Assembly: GCA_001443545.1 (NCBI GenBank)
Contig: LMAD01000035.1
Span: 1 to 17,744 of the forward strand
Reading direction: 5' to 3'
DNA length: 17,744 nucleotides
From: Acidimicrobiaceae bacterium RAAP-2
GTDB taxonomy: Bacteria > Actinomycetota > Acidimicrobiia > Acidimicrobiales > RAAP-2
Below the pieces are notes generated by a model. The model did not search any database and was not told the DNA's origin. It saw nothing but the letters and a program-made list of their open reading frames with translations. Each line of letters begins with the position of its first letter. Position 1 is the first letter of the stretch. Positions 1-6,216 of the stretch are shown in pieces. Both the position numbers and the translations under genes were made by a program.

Positions 1-156
1 GTCGACCTCGAGGTCGACGGTGGTGTCGATGAGCGCACGGTGCCGGTGGCGGTGGCCGCGGGTGCGAACGTACTCGTCGCGGGTTCGGCGATCTTCGCGC
101 GACCGATTCCGCTCGAAGCGGCACGGACGTTGCGCGCTTTGGCGAGCGCCTCGTGA
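1..156 (+). CDS. rpe: Ribulose-phosphate 3-epimerase, C-terminal fragment
   Basis: The first 51 codons read in frame 1 to a TGA at 154-156 and give the end of a TIM-barrel protein. The segment VDLEVDGGVD followed by AGANVLVAGSAIF matches the last phosphate-binding strands of ribulose-phosphate 3-epimerase, which interconverts ribulose-5-phosphate and xylulose-5-phosphate in the cytosol. The start and about three quarters of the gene lie before the window. The stop overlaps the ribD start by four bases (GTGA), so the two are probably translationally coupled. An rpe gene just before ribD is a common bacterial arrangement, and ribulose-5-phosphate is also the substrate of RibBA downstream. Another phosphate-binding TIM barrel is possible, but the DGG and AGSAIF motifs make rpe the best call. 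Confidence 0.85.
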   Translation, partial: VDLEVDGGVDERTVPVAVAAGANVLVAGSAIFARPIPLEAARTLRALASAS

Positions 157-1136
157 TCCACGTGGACGAGCTGATGGCGCTCGCGATTGAAGAGGGTGAG
201 AAGGCCCGGTTCCACGCTCCACCGAATCCTTGGGTGGGTGCGGTGGTGGTCGACTCGCGTGGTGCCGTTCTCGGGGTCGGCCATACGCAGGTTCCCGGTG
301 ACTCGCACGCCGAAGTGGTGGCCCTCCGTCACGCCGGCGAGCGGGCGCGTGGCGCCACCCTCGTGGTGACGCTCGAACCCTGTGGGCACACGGGTCGAAC
401 CGGGCCCTGCACCGAAGCGATAGTCGCCGCGGGGATTTCGACCGTGGTGATCGGCACTCTCGACCCCGATCCGCGCGTTTCGGGAACGGGCGCCGCGGCA
501 CTGCGTGAAGCGGGCGTCACCGTCACCGTCGGTGTCGGCGAAACGCTGGTGCGCGAACAGTTGACGGCGTACCTGTGGCACCGAACGACCGGTCGACCTT
601 TCGTCGTGCTGAAGGTCGCGTCGACGCTCGATGGCGTGGTAGCGATGGCCGACGGTTCGAGTCAGTGGATCACCGGGGAAGCGGCTCGAATCGACGCGCA
701 CGTCTTACGCGCTCGGAGCCAGGCGGTCATCGTCGGTGCCGGAACGGTTCGCCGAGACGACCCTCGCTTGACCGCTCGACTCGACGGGGTGGTCCTCGAA
801 CCACTACGCGTCGTGTTGGGTTCGGCACCCCAGGGGAGTAAGGTGCGCCCCTGCTGGGAACGGACCGGCGATCTGGGACCGATTCTCGACGAACTCGGCG
901 CGAACGGGGTCCTTCAGACCCTGGTGGAAGGGGGACCGACGACCGCGAGCGCCTTCGTCGCGGCGGGGTTGGTCAACCGAGTCGTGTGGTACGTCGCGCC
1001 GGCCGTGGGTGGCTCGATCGGGACGCTCGGCGCGCTCAGCGAACTCACGACGACGTCCATCGAGGCGTTGCGACGAGGTCGATTGGTCGACGTTCGCGCG
1101 GTCGGCGAAGATGTTCGTATCGAATTGGAGGTCTAG
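153..1136 (+). CDS. ribD: Bifunctional riboflavin deaminase/reductase RibD
   Basis: RibD deaminates the pyrimidine made from GTP and then reduces its ribosyl chain, the second and third steps of riboflavin synthesis. Residues 1-145 form the cytidine-deaminase-like domain: the zinc site is visible as SHAEVVAL (His52, catalytic Glu54) and EPCGHTGRTGPC (Cys77, Cys86). Residues 146-327 form the NADPH-dependent reductase domain, with KVASTLDG, the SQWITG segment, VGAGTVRRDDPRL and LVEGGPTTASAF. At 327 residues it is somewhat shorter than many RibD proteins; the shortening appears to lie around residues 222-245, between the DPRL and VEGG motifs. The GTG start at 153 sits in the rpe stop. The stop shares one base with the ribBA start (TAGTG). 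Confidence 0.93.
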   Translation: MIHVDELMALAIEEGEKARFHAPPNPWVGAVVVDSRGAVLGVGHTQVPGDSHAEVVALRHAGERARGATLVVTLEPCGHTGRTGPCTEAIVAAGISTVVIGTLDPDPRVSGTGAAALREAGVTVTVGVGETLVREQLTAYLWHRTTGRPFVVLKVASTLDGVVAMADGSSQWITGEAARIDAHVLRARSQAVIVGAGTVRRDDPRLTARLDGVVLEPLRVVLGSAPQGSKVRPCWERTGDLGPILDELGANGVLQTLVEGGPTTASAFVAAGLVNRVVWYVAPAVGGSIGTLGALSELTTTSIEALRRGRLVDVRAVGEDVRIELEV

Positions 1137-2356
1137 TGGCGTTATCGACGATTGAAGAAGCGGTACAAGCGTTACGCGATGGTGGCATGGTCGTGGTCGT
1201 TGACGACGAGGACCGAGAGAACGAAGGTGACCTGATCATGGCCGCCGAAGACGTGACGGCGGAATCGATGGCCTTCTATCTCGAGTACACCTCGGGCGTC
1301 TTCTGCGTACCGCTCGAGTCGGCTCGGGCCGACGAACTAGACCTACCGCTGATGGTTGTAGCGAATACCGAGGCCCAACGTACGGCGTTCACCGTCACCG
1401 TCGACTACCGACACGGGACGACGACGGGTATCTCCGCACACGATCGCGCGGCGACGATCCGCGCCTTGATCGATCCCGAAACGCGTTCGACCGACTTGAA
1501 CCGACCGGGCCACATCTTCCCGCTCCGGTACCGGCCCGGTGGGGTCTTGAAGCGAGCCGGGCACACCGAGGCCACGGTGGACCTCTGTCGGCTCGCCGGC
1601 AAGGCGCCGTCGGGGGTGCTGTGTGAGATCGTGAGCGCGGACAAGTCCGACATGGCGCGACTGCCCGAGTTGGAGGCGTTCGCCCAGCGCAATCGTCTGC
1701 CGATCGTCTCCATTGCGGACCTCATCCGGTACCGTCGCCACCACGAGAAACTGGTCAAGCGAATCGCCGAGGCGACGCTACCGACTGAGTTCGGGAACTT
1801 TCAGGCGGTGGTATTTGAGTCCATCCTCGACGGTGAGCAGCACCTCGCGCTCGTCTACGGGGACCTGGCCTCGACTCCGAACGTACTCGTGCGAGTGCAC
1901 TCGGAGTGTTTGACCGGCGACGTCTTGGGCTCGCTGCGATGTGACTGCGGACCGCAGTTGCAGACGGCGATGATGAAGATTGCGGCCGAGGGGGCCGGTG
2001 TGGTCGTCTATCTTCGCGGCCACGAGGGCCGCGGGATCGGACTCGGGCACAAGATTCGCGCGTACGCGCTGCAAGAGAACGGTCACGACACCGTGGACGC
2101 GAACCTCGAACTCGGTCTGCCCGTCGACTCTCGAGAGTACGGGATCGGGGCGCAGATACTGGTGGACCTCGGCGTCACGTCGATGCGTTTGATGACCAAT
2201 AACCCGAGCAAGTACGGGGGGCTCGAAGGATTTGGACTGAATATCGTTGAGCGAGTGCCGATCGAAAGTCAGCCGACCCCGTACAACATCGACTACCTAC
2301 GCACCAAGCGTGAACGCATGGGTCACATCCTCGGGGGGCTCGATGACGTCGAGTAG
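1136..2356 (+). CDS. ribBA: Bifunctional DHBP synthase / GTP cyclohydrolase II
   Basis: This 406-residue protein catalyses both committed entry steps of riboflavin synthesis. Residues 1-200 are 3,4-dihydroxy-2-butanone-4-phosphate synthase, with the metal-binding DEDRENEGD near residue 25, RTAFTVTVD, the GTTTGISAHDRA segment and HTEATVDLCRLAG. Residues 205-406 are GTP cyclohydrolase II, with HSECLTGDVLGSLRCDCG carrying the zinc ligands Cys258, Cys269 and Cys271, then RGHEGRGIGL and RLMTNNPSK. No key residue is missing. The frame is open further upstream, but the domain begins at the GTG at 1136 (VALSTIEEAVQAL), and that start overlaps the ribD stop by one base. The end overlaps ribH by 14 bases. 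In many operons ribE sits between ribD and ribBA; it does not here. Confidence 0.95.
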   Translation: MALSTIEEAVQALRDGGMVVVVDDEDRENEGDLIMAAEDVTAESMAFYLEYTSGVFCVPLESARADELDLPLMVVANTEAQRTAFTVTVDYRHGTTTGISAHDRAATIRALIDPETRSTDLNRPGHIFPLRYRPGGVLKRAGHTEATVDLCRLAGKAPSGVLCEIVSADKSDMARLPELEAFAQRNRLPIVSIADLIRYRRHHEKLVKRIAEATLPTEFGNFQAVVFESILDGEQHLALVYGDLASTPNVLVRVHSECLTGDVLGSLRCDCGPQLQTAMMKIAAEGAGVVVYLRGHEGRGIGLGHKIRAYALQENGHDTVDANLELGLPVDSREYGIGAQILVDLGVTSMRLMTNNPSKYGGLEGFGLNIVERVPIESQPTPYNIDYLRTKRERMGHILGGLDDVE

Positions 2357-2879
2357 TGAGACCGAATTCGATCGCGCTCGTGGTGAGGTTATCCGGTCGA
2401 TGGTCGGCGACTACCTCGAGGGCGGCCACGATGGGCGGGGTCTGCGCATCGCGATCGTGGCCAGTCGATTCAATGGTGGGGTCACGACGAGACTGATCGA
2501 CGGCGCCCTCACGACGCTGGAGGAAGCGGGCGTGGCGCGCGCGGATATCACGGTCGCGTGGGTGCCGGGTGCGTACGAGATCCCGATGATGGCCCTCGCC
2601 TTCGCCGATGGTCCACTCCCCGTGGACGCGGTGATCACGCTTGGCGCGGTCATCCGCGGCGACACGGGTCACTACGACATCGTGGCCGGCGAGAGCGCGC
2701 GTGGCGTCCAGGACGTACAACTGACCACGGGGGTGCCCGTGGTCTTCGGCGTGCTGACGACCAACACCGTGGAACAGGCTCTCGAGCGCTCATTGCCCGA
2801 CGAGACCAACAAGGGTCGCGAATCGGCGTTCACGGCACTGGAGATGGTCTCGTTGCTGCGGCAGCGGTCTGGCCGATGA
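2343..2879 (+). CDS. ribH: 6,7-dimethyl-8-ribityllumazine synthase
   Basis: RibH condenses the pyrimidine from the RibD branch with dihydroxybutanone phosphate from RibBA to give lumazine, the last precursor before riboflavin. Visible motifs are IAIVASRFN (substrate-stacking Phe43), WVPGAYEIP, GAVIRGDTGHYD with catalytic His110, and FGVLTTNTVEQAL. The family normally self-assembles into pentamers or 60-mer shells. With the ATG at 2343 the protein has 178 residues, with about 20 more at the N-terminus than usual. The in-frame ATG at 2400 would give a standard 159-residue protein, so the start is uncertain. The upstream start overlaps ribBA by 14 bases, which favours coupling. The stop overlaps the next gene as ATGA. 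Confidence 0.94.
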   Translation: MTSSSETEFDRARGEVIRSMVGDYLEGGHDGRGLRIAIVASRFNGGVTTRLIDGALTTLEEAGVARADITVAWVPGAYEIPMMALAFADGPLPVDAVITLGAVIRGDTGHYDIVAGESARGVQDVQLTTGVPVVFGVLTTNTVEQALERSLPDETNKGRESAFTALEMVSLLRQRSGR

Positions 2880-3079
2880 ACGTCACGGGGGTCGTCGTCG
2901 ACTTCGACGACGACCGAGGAGATGGTTGGATCGCGGACGACGGCGCACGGTGGTACTTCCACTGCGTTTCGATCGCCGACGGTTCGCGCCACCTCGATAA
3001 CGGGCTCGTCGTGACCGGCGTTCGATGTGTTGGGCATCTCGGCGCCGACCAGGTCCGCGACGTGCGAGTTCGCAGCTAG
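2876..3079 (+). CDS. Small cold-shock-domain protein (divergent)
   Basis: This 67-residue protein aligns by eye along its whole length with the five-stranded cold-shock OB fold. GVVVDFDDDRGDGWI corresponds to the first strands and the RNP1-like region, WYFHC to RNP2, and then come DGSRHLDNG and HLGADQVRDV. The usual aromatic patch is reduced: the expected KGFGFI has become RGDGWI, and the FVH motif is FHC, a form I associate with actinobacterial short cold-shock proteins. A role in binding single-stranded RNA or DNA is inferred from the fold; its targets are unknown. The ATG overlaps the ribH stop as ATGA, so it is probably cotranscribed with the riboflavin genes. Its TAG stop shares a CTAG palindrome with the stop of the convergent DUF1844 gene. 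Confidence 0.72.
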   Translation: MNVTGVVVDFDDDRGDGWIADDGARWYFHCVSIADGSRHLDNGLVVTGVRCVGHLGADQVRDVRVRS

Positions 3080-3363
3080 GGCTGTTCGGGCGCGCTGCCG
3101 GCGGCTCGAACGTAGACCTGTTGCACCTCGGCGAGGGCATTGCGGTACAGGCCAACGTGCTCACCCAATCGCTCGCCGCCGGCTTGCACCATGGCACTGA
3201 CCACGTCGATGGCGAGCTGGGCCGCGGGCAGGTTGGGTGGCGAGTCGGCCAGGTGAACGGCGGCGAGTTGAATCATGTGGAAGAGGTGATTCCCGAGAAT
3301 GACGTCGATGGGGGTGGACCTGATCCACGCAATCTCGTTCGAGGAGTCGGTGTCGTCGCTCAT
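3076..3363 (-). CDS. DUF1844 family protein
   Basis: This 95-residue acidic protein resembles DUF1844, a family of unknown function that in actinobacteria often lies near infC, as it does here (about 2 kb away). The recognisable core runs from ILGNHLFHMIQLAAVHL through AQLAIDVVSAMVQ and GERLGEHVGLYRNALAEVQQVY, an all-helical pattern. The frame is open about 58 codons further upstream, but that part is low-complexity and shadow-like. The ATG at 3361-3363 is chosen because a TACCGT box lies exactly six bases before it, as expected for a leaderless transcript. The roughly 207 bases between this start and the end of the DUF4232 gene hold that promoter and nothing else I can identify. No function should be assigned. 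Confidence 0.7.
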   Translation of the reverse strand: MSDDTDSSNEIAWIRSTPIDVILGNHLFHMIQLAAVHLADSPPNLPAAQLAIDVVSAMVQAGGERLGEHVGLYRNALAEVQQVYVRAAGSAPEQP

Positions 3364-3369
3364 GGTTCT

Positions 3370-3375
3370 ACGGTA
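3370..3375 (-). promoter_or_regulatory. -10 box of DUF1844 gene, probably leaderless
   Basis: On the minus strand TACCGT fits the actinobacterial TANNNT -10 pattern. It is separated by six bases from the ATG at 3363, so transcription would begin at or next to the A of the start codon. No Shine-Dalgarno is seen. No clear -35 hexamer is visible, so this rests on the -10 and its spacing alone. Confidence 0.42.
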
Positions 3376-3570
3376 GCGGGCGGCGTCACTGCCGTTCGGG
3401 CGCTGACCAGCGGATGAACGTCCGCGGTGGCCCGTCGAGGACCGCCCCAGTGTACTGAGCGGCGATGATTGCGACACCGCCCTCGGAGACGATCGAGGGG
3501 CGTCAACGTGGCCGAAGTCCCAGCAACAAGCATCCACTGACCCCGTGGACGTCGAGGCGCTCGGACGGGA

Positions 3571-4287
3571 TTATGGAATTGGCCCCTCGGTGGCGAGGAG
3601 GGTGGGTTCGATTGGCGAAAGAGCGATGACGTTACCGACGGTGGCGGCCAGGCCCTTGCAGAGGGCGAGGGGAGTCGCCAACGTGAGAACCTTGGAGCGG
3701 TAGCGCGAATCAGGGAGACGTACGGCGATTCGGCGCCCCAACACTCGGTAGCCCGTGTAGCACGAGATCTGGGCGAAGAACACGTAGGCCGACGACCGGG
3801 GAGCAATCGTAAATGTCCTGGGCACTCGCGTGGCCATGGGCCAACCGCCCGTAGCACGGTGGGTGAAGGTGAAGGGCAGCTCCTCGTCGCGCGGCCCGTA
3901 GGTGACGAAAGTTGCGTAACCGTGCAGCTGGCACGCCGTCAGACTCGTATTCGTGATCGTAATTGAGTGGGCCTCTTCCTGGGTGGCTCCGCCGACGTAG
4001 GGTCCATTGGCGATCGACACATCACCGGGCTCGCAATTACTGGCCGCGGCTGCGGAACCACCGGCATGCCCCGTCGTTGAGGCGACCCACAGGATTCCCG
4101 CGACGACGAGAACGAGGGTCACCGCGAGCGCGACCATCGCGGTCGACCACCGGCCTTGGCCAACCCGCTCGTTGGCGCCGGCACCGAGAAGTTCAGTGGG
4201 ACCTAGCGCCTTGGTTGCACCGCTATTCCCGATTGACTCGCCCACGGGGACTCCTCGCTCACGGTAACGACGCGCAGCGCTGCTCAT
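3571..4287 (-). CDS. Membrane-anchored DUF4232 domain protein
   Basis: The product has 238 residues. Residues 1-46 are polar and probably cytoplasmic. Residues 47-70 (STAMVALAVTLVLVVAGILW and flanks) are one strong membrane helix, and the remainder should lie outside the membrane. The outer part resembles DUF4232, a beta-sandwich-like domain of actinobacterial lipoproteins and membrane proteins, seen in CEPGDVSIANG, SITITNTSLTACQLHGYATF and the later FFAQISCYTGYR. Four cysteines (85, 119, 176 and 210) could form two disulfides. There is no lipobox; anchoring is by the helix. The frame is open upstream, but that part overlaps the tnpB remnant, and the first ATG after it (4285-4287) begins a sensible protein. 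A TACACT box lies four bases before the start, slightly too close for a typical leaderless start. The function is unknown. Confidence 0.68.
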   Translation of the reverse strand: MSSAARRYRERGVPVGESIGNSGATKALGPTELLGAGANERVGQGRWSTAMVALAVTLVLVVAGILWVASTTGHAGGSAAAASNCEPGDVSIANGPYVGGATQEEAHSITITNTSLTACQLHGYATFVTYGPRDEELPFTFTHRATGGWPMATRVPRTFTIAPRSSAYVFFAQISCYTGYRVLGRRIAVRLPDSRYRSKVLTLATPLALCKGLAATVGNVIALSPIEPTLLATEGPIP

Positions 4288-4302
4288 CGTGAGTGTACGA
4301 CG

Positions 4303-4937
4303 TTGCCCCCGCGGCACTACCAGAAGTCGGAAGCCAGGCTGGCCAGAGCCCAGCAGGCGGCCTCTCGTCGCTGCGGACCTCGCAAGGGAGTCGCCCCCCT
4401 CGAACCGGTGGCGGCGCGCGAACCAGAGAGTCCAAGCCGTCCACGCCGACATCGCCAACGCGAGGAAGAATCTCATTCACAAGACCACCACGACGCTCGC
4501 GAAGAGCTACGACCGCATCATCGTCGAGGACCTCAACGTCAAGGGCCTGCTAAAGAACCACTCGCTCGCCAAGCACATCAGCGACGCCGCGTGGGGTGAG
4601 TTCGTCGCAGCTCGAGTACAAAGCCCCGTGGTACGGCGCGACCGTCGTCAAGGCCGACCGTTTCTTCCCGTCAAGCAAAACCTGCAGCTCGTGTGGGGCA
4701 GTGAAAGCCAAACTGCCCCTCGAGACGCGGGAGTATCACGGTGAGGCCTGTGGACTCACAATCGGCCGCGATCACAACGCGGCCGTCAACCTGGCCAGGT
4801 GGACCAGTCAACCCACCTCCGCGGGGACACGCTCCGTGGCTGGACGTCGAGGGGAGGTAGGACCACGACGGACTCGTTCCGTCACGGCTCGCCCCATTGA
4901 AGCGTCAACCGAAACGCTGACTCTCGTTGGCGCGTAG
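4303..4937 (+). pseudogene. tnpB remnant (IS200/IS605-type RNA-guided nuclease), frameshifted
   Basis: The C-terminal half of a TnpB protein is spread over three frames. Frame 1 from about 4303 reads PPRHYQKSEARLARAQQAASRR, here split as PPRHYQKSEARLA and RAQQAASRR. Frame 2, entered between about 4381 and 4405, reads RVQAVHADIANARKNLIHK, then IIVEDLNVKGLL with the second RuvC acidic residue, then HISDAAWGEF. Frame 3, entered near 4600, reads QLEYKAPWYG, FFPSSKTCSSCGAVKAK and GRDHNAAVNLAR with the third RuvC Asp, and ends at TAG 4935-4937. The third zinc-ligand position reads YHGEAC where the family has a Cys (Gly instead), so the finger is also damaged. The N-terminal part with the first RuvC Asp and the wedge domain is missing, as is any tnpA. 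This is a dead 5'-truncated copy lying divergently beside the DUF4232 gene. Confidence 0.88.
4867..4932 (+). other. Possible leftover right end / omega-RNA 3' stems
   Basis: In intact IS200/IS605 elements the guide RNA overlaps the 3' end of tnpB and the right end of the element. Here two small stems follow the zinc-finger region: GACGGA/TCCGTC (4867-4872 with 4878-4883) and AGCGT/ACGCT (4901-4905 with 4914-4918). An alternative longer pairing is CGTCAAC/GTTGGCG (4903-4909 with 4926-4932, one G-T pair). The element boundary cannot be seen because no second copy is present, so the identification is an inference. Confidence 0.25.
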
Positions 4938-5277
4938 GAGAAACCACGGGTTGGAAGTTGCACGGTGGAGGCGGTTATTTGCCTTACTCCTTCGCCGACC
5001 ATCTTTGCCGTGGGGGCGACGTTGTTTCCCCGGGTTGGCGGTGTGGGTTCGAGACGGTGGGTCGCTCGAAGGATAAAGAATCACTCGTAATCAGGAAGAA
5101 CACAGTGAAAAGGCAGCGCGGTGGTCGTGGGAGAACGGCTGAGGGCGGTCGTGGATGGCGCGCAGACTCGCCTCGAAGGCGGCCCCGGGACGCGCGCATC
5201 CTGCGCGATGTGCCGGCGTCGCTCGGCGTCGCTGCACCCAACGCTCTGCTAGCCTTATCGGGCAGTTCACAGCAAGT

Positions 5278-5298
5278 GAGGTTGGCGGCGCCAACTTC
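5278..5298 (+). promoter_or_regulatory. infC leader hairpin 1
   Basis: GAGGTTGGC (5278-5286) pairs with GCCAACTTC (5290-5298) around a GGC loop. This gives nine pairs, one of them G-U. There is no U tract after it, so it is not an intrinsic terminator. It is the first of three consecutive stems before infC. Confidence 0.45.
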
Positions 5299-5299
5299 C

Positions 5300-5325
5300 A
5301 CCTGGTTACGCACAGTACACCGGGT
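5300..5325 (+). promoter_or_regulatory. infC leader hairpin 2
   Basis: ACCTGGT (5300-5306) pairs with ACCGGGT (5319-5325), seven pairs including one U-G. The loop can continue as TAC/GTA (5307-5309 with 5315-5317) past a one-base bulge. It begins one base after hairpin 1 ends, so the two may stack in the leader RNA. Confidence 0.38.
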
Positions 5326-5342
5326 TAAGAGTCTCCGCCTCG

Positions 5343-5382
5343 CTTGCCGTGGCGACGCCACGGCGTCGCGTAGAGCAAGGAG
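5343..5382 (+). promoter_or_regulatory. infC leader hairpin 3 with alternative fold over the SD
   Basis: Two exclusive folds are visible. Fold A is GCCGTGGC (5346-5353) with GCCACGGC (5357-5364), eight perfect pairs and a GAC loop, which leaves the Shine-Dalgarno AAGGAG (5377-5382) free. Fold B is GCGACGC (5352-5358) with GCGTCGC (5363-5369), enclosed by CTTGC (5343-5347) with GCAAG (5375-5379). Fold B covers half of the Shine-Dalgarno. The arrangement suggests control of infC translation, for example by its own products, but this is inferred from pairing only. Confidence 0.45.
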
Positions 5383-5388
5383 ATGCTT

Positions 5389-5997
5389 ATCGCAACAGGA
5401 CCTGGAGACCACCGCGTCAATGAGCGTATTCGGGTAGAGACCGTACGGCTTATTGACAACGAGGGAAATCAACGTGGCGTGATGTCGAGCCGAGAGGCAC
5501 TGGCGTTAGCGCGAAGTTTGGACTTAGACCTCGTCGAGATCGCGCCAACCGCGAGTCCGCCGGTATGTCGCATCATGGACTACGGCAAGTTCAAATTCGA
5601 CGAAGCGCAAAAAGCCAAGGAGTCTCGTCGAAAGACGATGAACGTTGGTGTCAAGGAGATGAAGTACCGGCCGAAGATCGGTCCGGGGGACTTCGATACC
5701 AAGACTCGTCTCGTTGAGAAGTTCCTGTCCGAGGGTCACAAGGTGAAGGTCACGATCATGTTCCGCGGTCGTGAGTCCGCGCACCCCGAATTGGGGCGCA
5801 AGATCCTGGACCGAATCGTCGAGAAGTTGGGCGAGTCCGCGCGAGTGGAGTCGGCGGCGAAGATCGATGGTCGCAACATGATCATGGTTCTGGGCCCGGA
5901 GAAGCGGGCCAAACCGAAGAGTGCCGATGCCGCGAAAGTCGAGGCGTCGGTGGATGGGTCGGGGGACCCATCGAACCAATCGACAGAGGAGGGCTGA
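5389..5997 (+). CDS. infC: Translation initiation factor IF-3
   Basis: IF-3 binds the 30S subunit, prevents premature 50S joining and checks the start codon and initiator tRNA. The N-domain shows HRVNERIRVETVRLID, REALALARSLDLDLVEIAP and PPVCRIMDYGKFKF; a linker follows (KAKESRRKT); the C-domain shows KEMKYRPKIGPGDFDTK, FLSEGHKVKVTIMFRGRE and KIDGRNMIMVLGP. Length is about 202 residues plus a short variable tail, normal for the family. An ATG at 5383 directly abuts the Shine-Dalgarno AAGGAG (5377-5382), leaving no spacer. The in-frame ATC at 5389 has a good six-base spacer, and rare AUU/AUC-type starts are well known for infC as part of autoregulation. I therefore choose 5389, with 5383 as the alternative. 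It heads the operon with rpmI and rplT. Confidence 0.95.
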   Translation: MATGPGDHRVNERIRVETVRLIDNEGNQRGVMSSREALALARSLDLDLVEIAPTASPPVCRIMDYGKFKFDEAQKAKESRRKTMNVGVKEMKYRPKIGPGDFDTKTRLVEKFLSEGHKVKVTIMFRGRESAHPELGRKILDRIVEKLGESARVESAAKIDGRNMIMVLGPEKRAKPKSADAAKVEASVDGSGDPSNQSTEEG

Positions 5998-5998
5998 G

Positions 5999-6193
5999 AT
6001 GCCGAAGATGAAGACCGACAGTGGCGCGAAGAAGCGCATCAAGATCACTGGCACCGGACGCTTGCGACGTCGCAAGGCGTTCCGTGGTCACATCATGGAG
6101 AAGAAGTCATCGGTCCGTTCGCGCCGGCTTGGTCGCGAAACCGATATTTCGCCGGGGATCGAGAAGAACATCAAGAAGATGTTGGGCCTGTAG
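5999..6193 (+). CDS. rpmI: Large-subunit ribosomal protein bL35
   Basis: This 64-residue basic protein begins MPKMKTDSGAKKRIKITGTG and continues RRRKAFRGHIMEKKSS, the typical bL35 pattern, ending in KNIKKMLGL. It is a structural protein of the 50S subunit. The ATG at 5999 lies one base after the infC stop, and GAGGAGGG just before it, inside the end of infC, is a strong ribosome-binding site. The frame is open upstream, but that part is only the infC tail in another frame. The infC-rpmI-rplT order is one of the most conserved in bacteria. Confidence 0.96.
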   Translation: MPKMKTDSGAKKRIKITGTGRLRRRKAFRGHIMEKKSSVRSRRLGRETDISPGIEKNIKKMLGL

Positions 6194-6216
6194 AGGACGA
6201 GTGAGGAGACACTGAT

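Larger units (their letters stand above)
4938..5388 (+). other. Gene-free stretch upstream of infC
   Basis: About 450 bases separate the tnpB stop from infC. Open frames cross it on both strands, but none gives a protein-like sequence, so I call no gene. The first part probably holds the remaining right end of the insertion element. A short AT-richer patch lies around 5070-5110. Further on are a tight hairpin CGCGCA-TCC-TGCGCG (5193-5207), a tandem repeat of CGGCGTCGCT (two copies, 5214-5233), and a possible -10 TAGCCT (5250-5255) without a good -35. If that -10 is real, the transcript begins near 5262 and infC has a leader of about 125 bases that contains the three hairpins listed separately. 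Confidence 0.5.

Noticed and set aside
1..18. Perfect 18-base palindrome GTCGACCTCGAGGTCGAC at the window edge
   Set aside because: It lies inside rpe and encodes the conserved VDLEVD before DGG; the codons explain it, and no second copy is seen.
5036..5062. GGTTCGAG resembling a tRNA T-loop
   Set aside because: The flanking bases do not form a T-stem and no acceptor or anticodon stem can be found.
5214..5233. Tandem repeat CGGCGTCGCT as a CRISPR-like or operator array
   Set aside because: Only two copies without spacers, built from locally common GC-rich words.
5346..5364. Intrinsic terminator before infC
   Set aside because: The hairpin is strong, but it is not followed by a T tract; a translational role is more likely.
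4958..5472. Long open frames on both strands in the gap before infC
   Set aside because: Their translations are arginine-rich with no family resemblance, and they run into infC; high GC content explains them.
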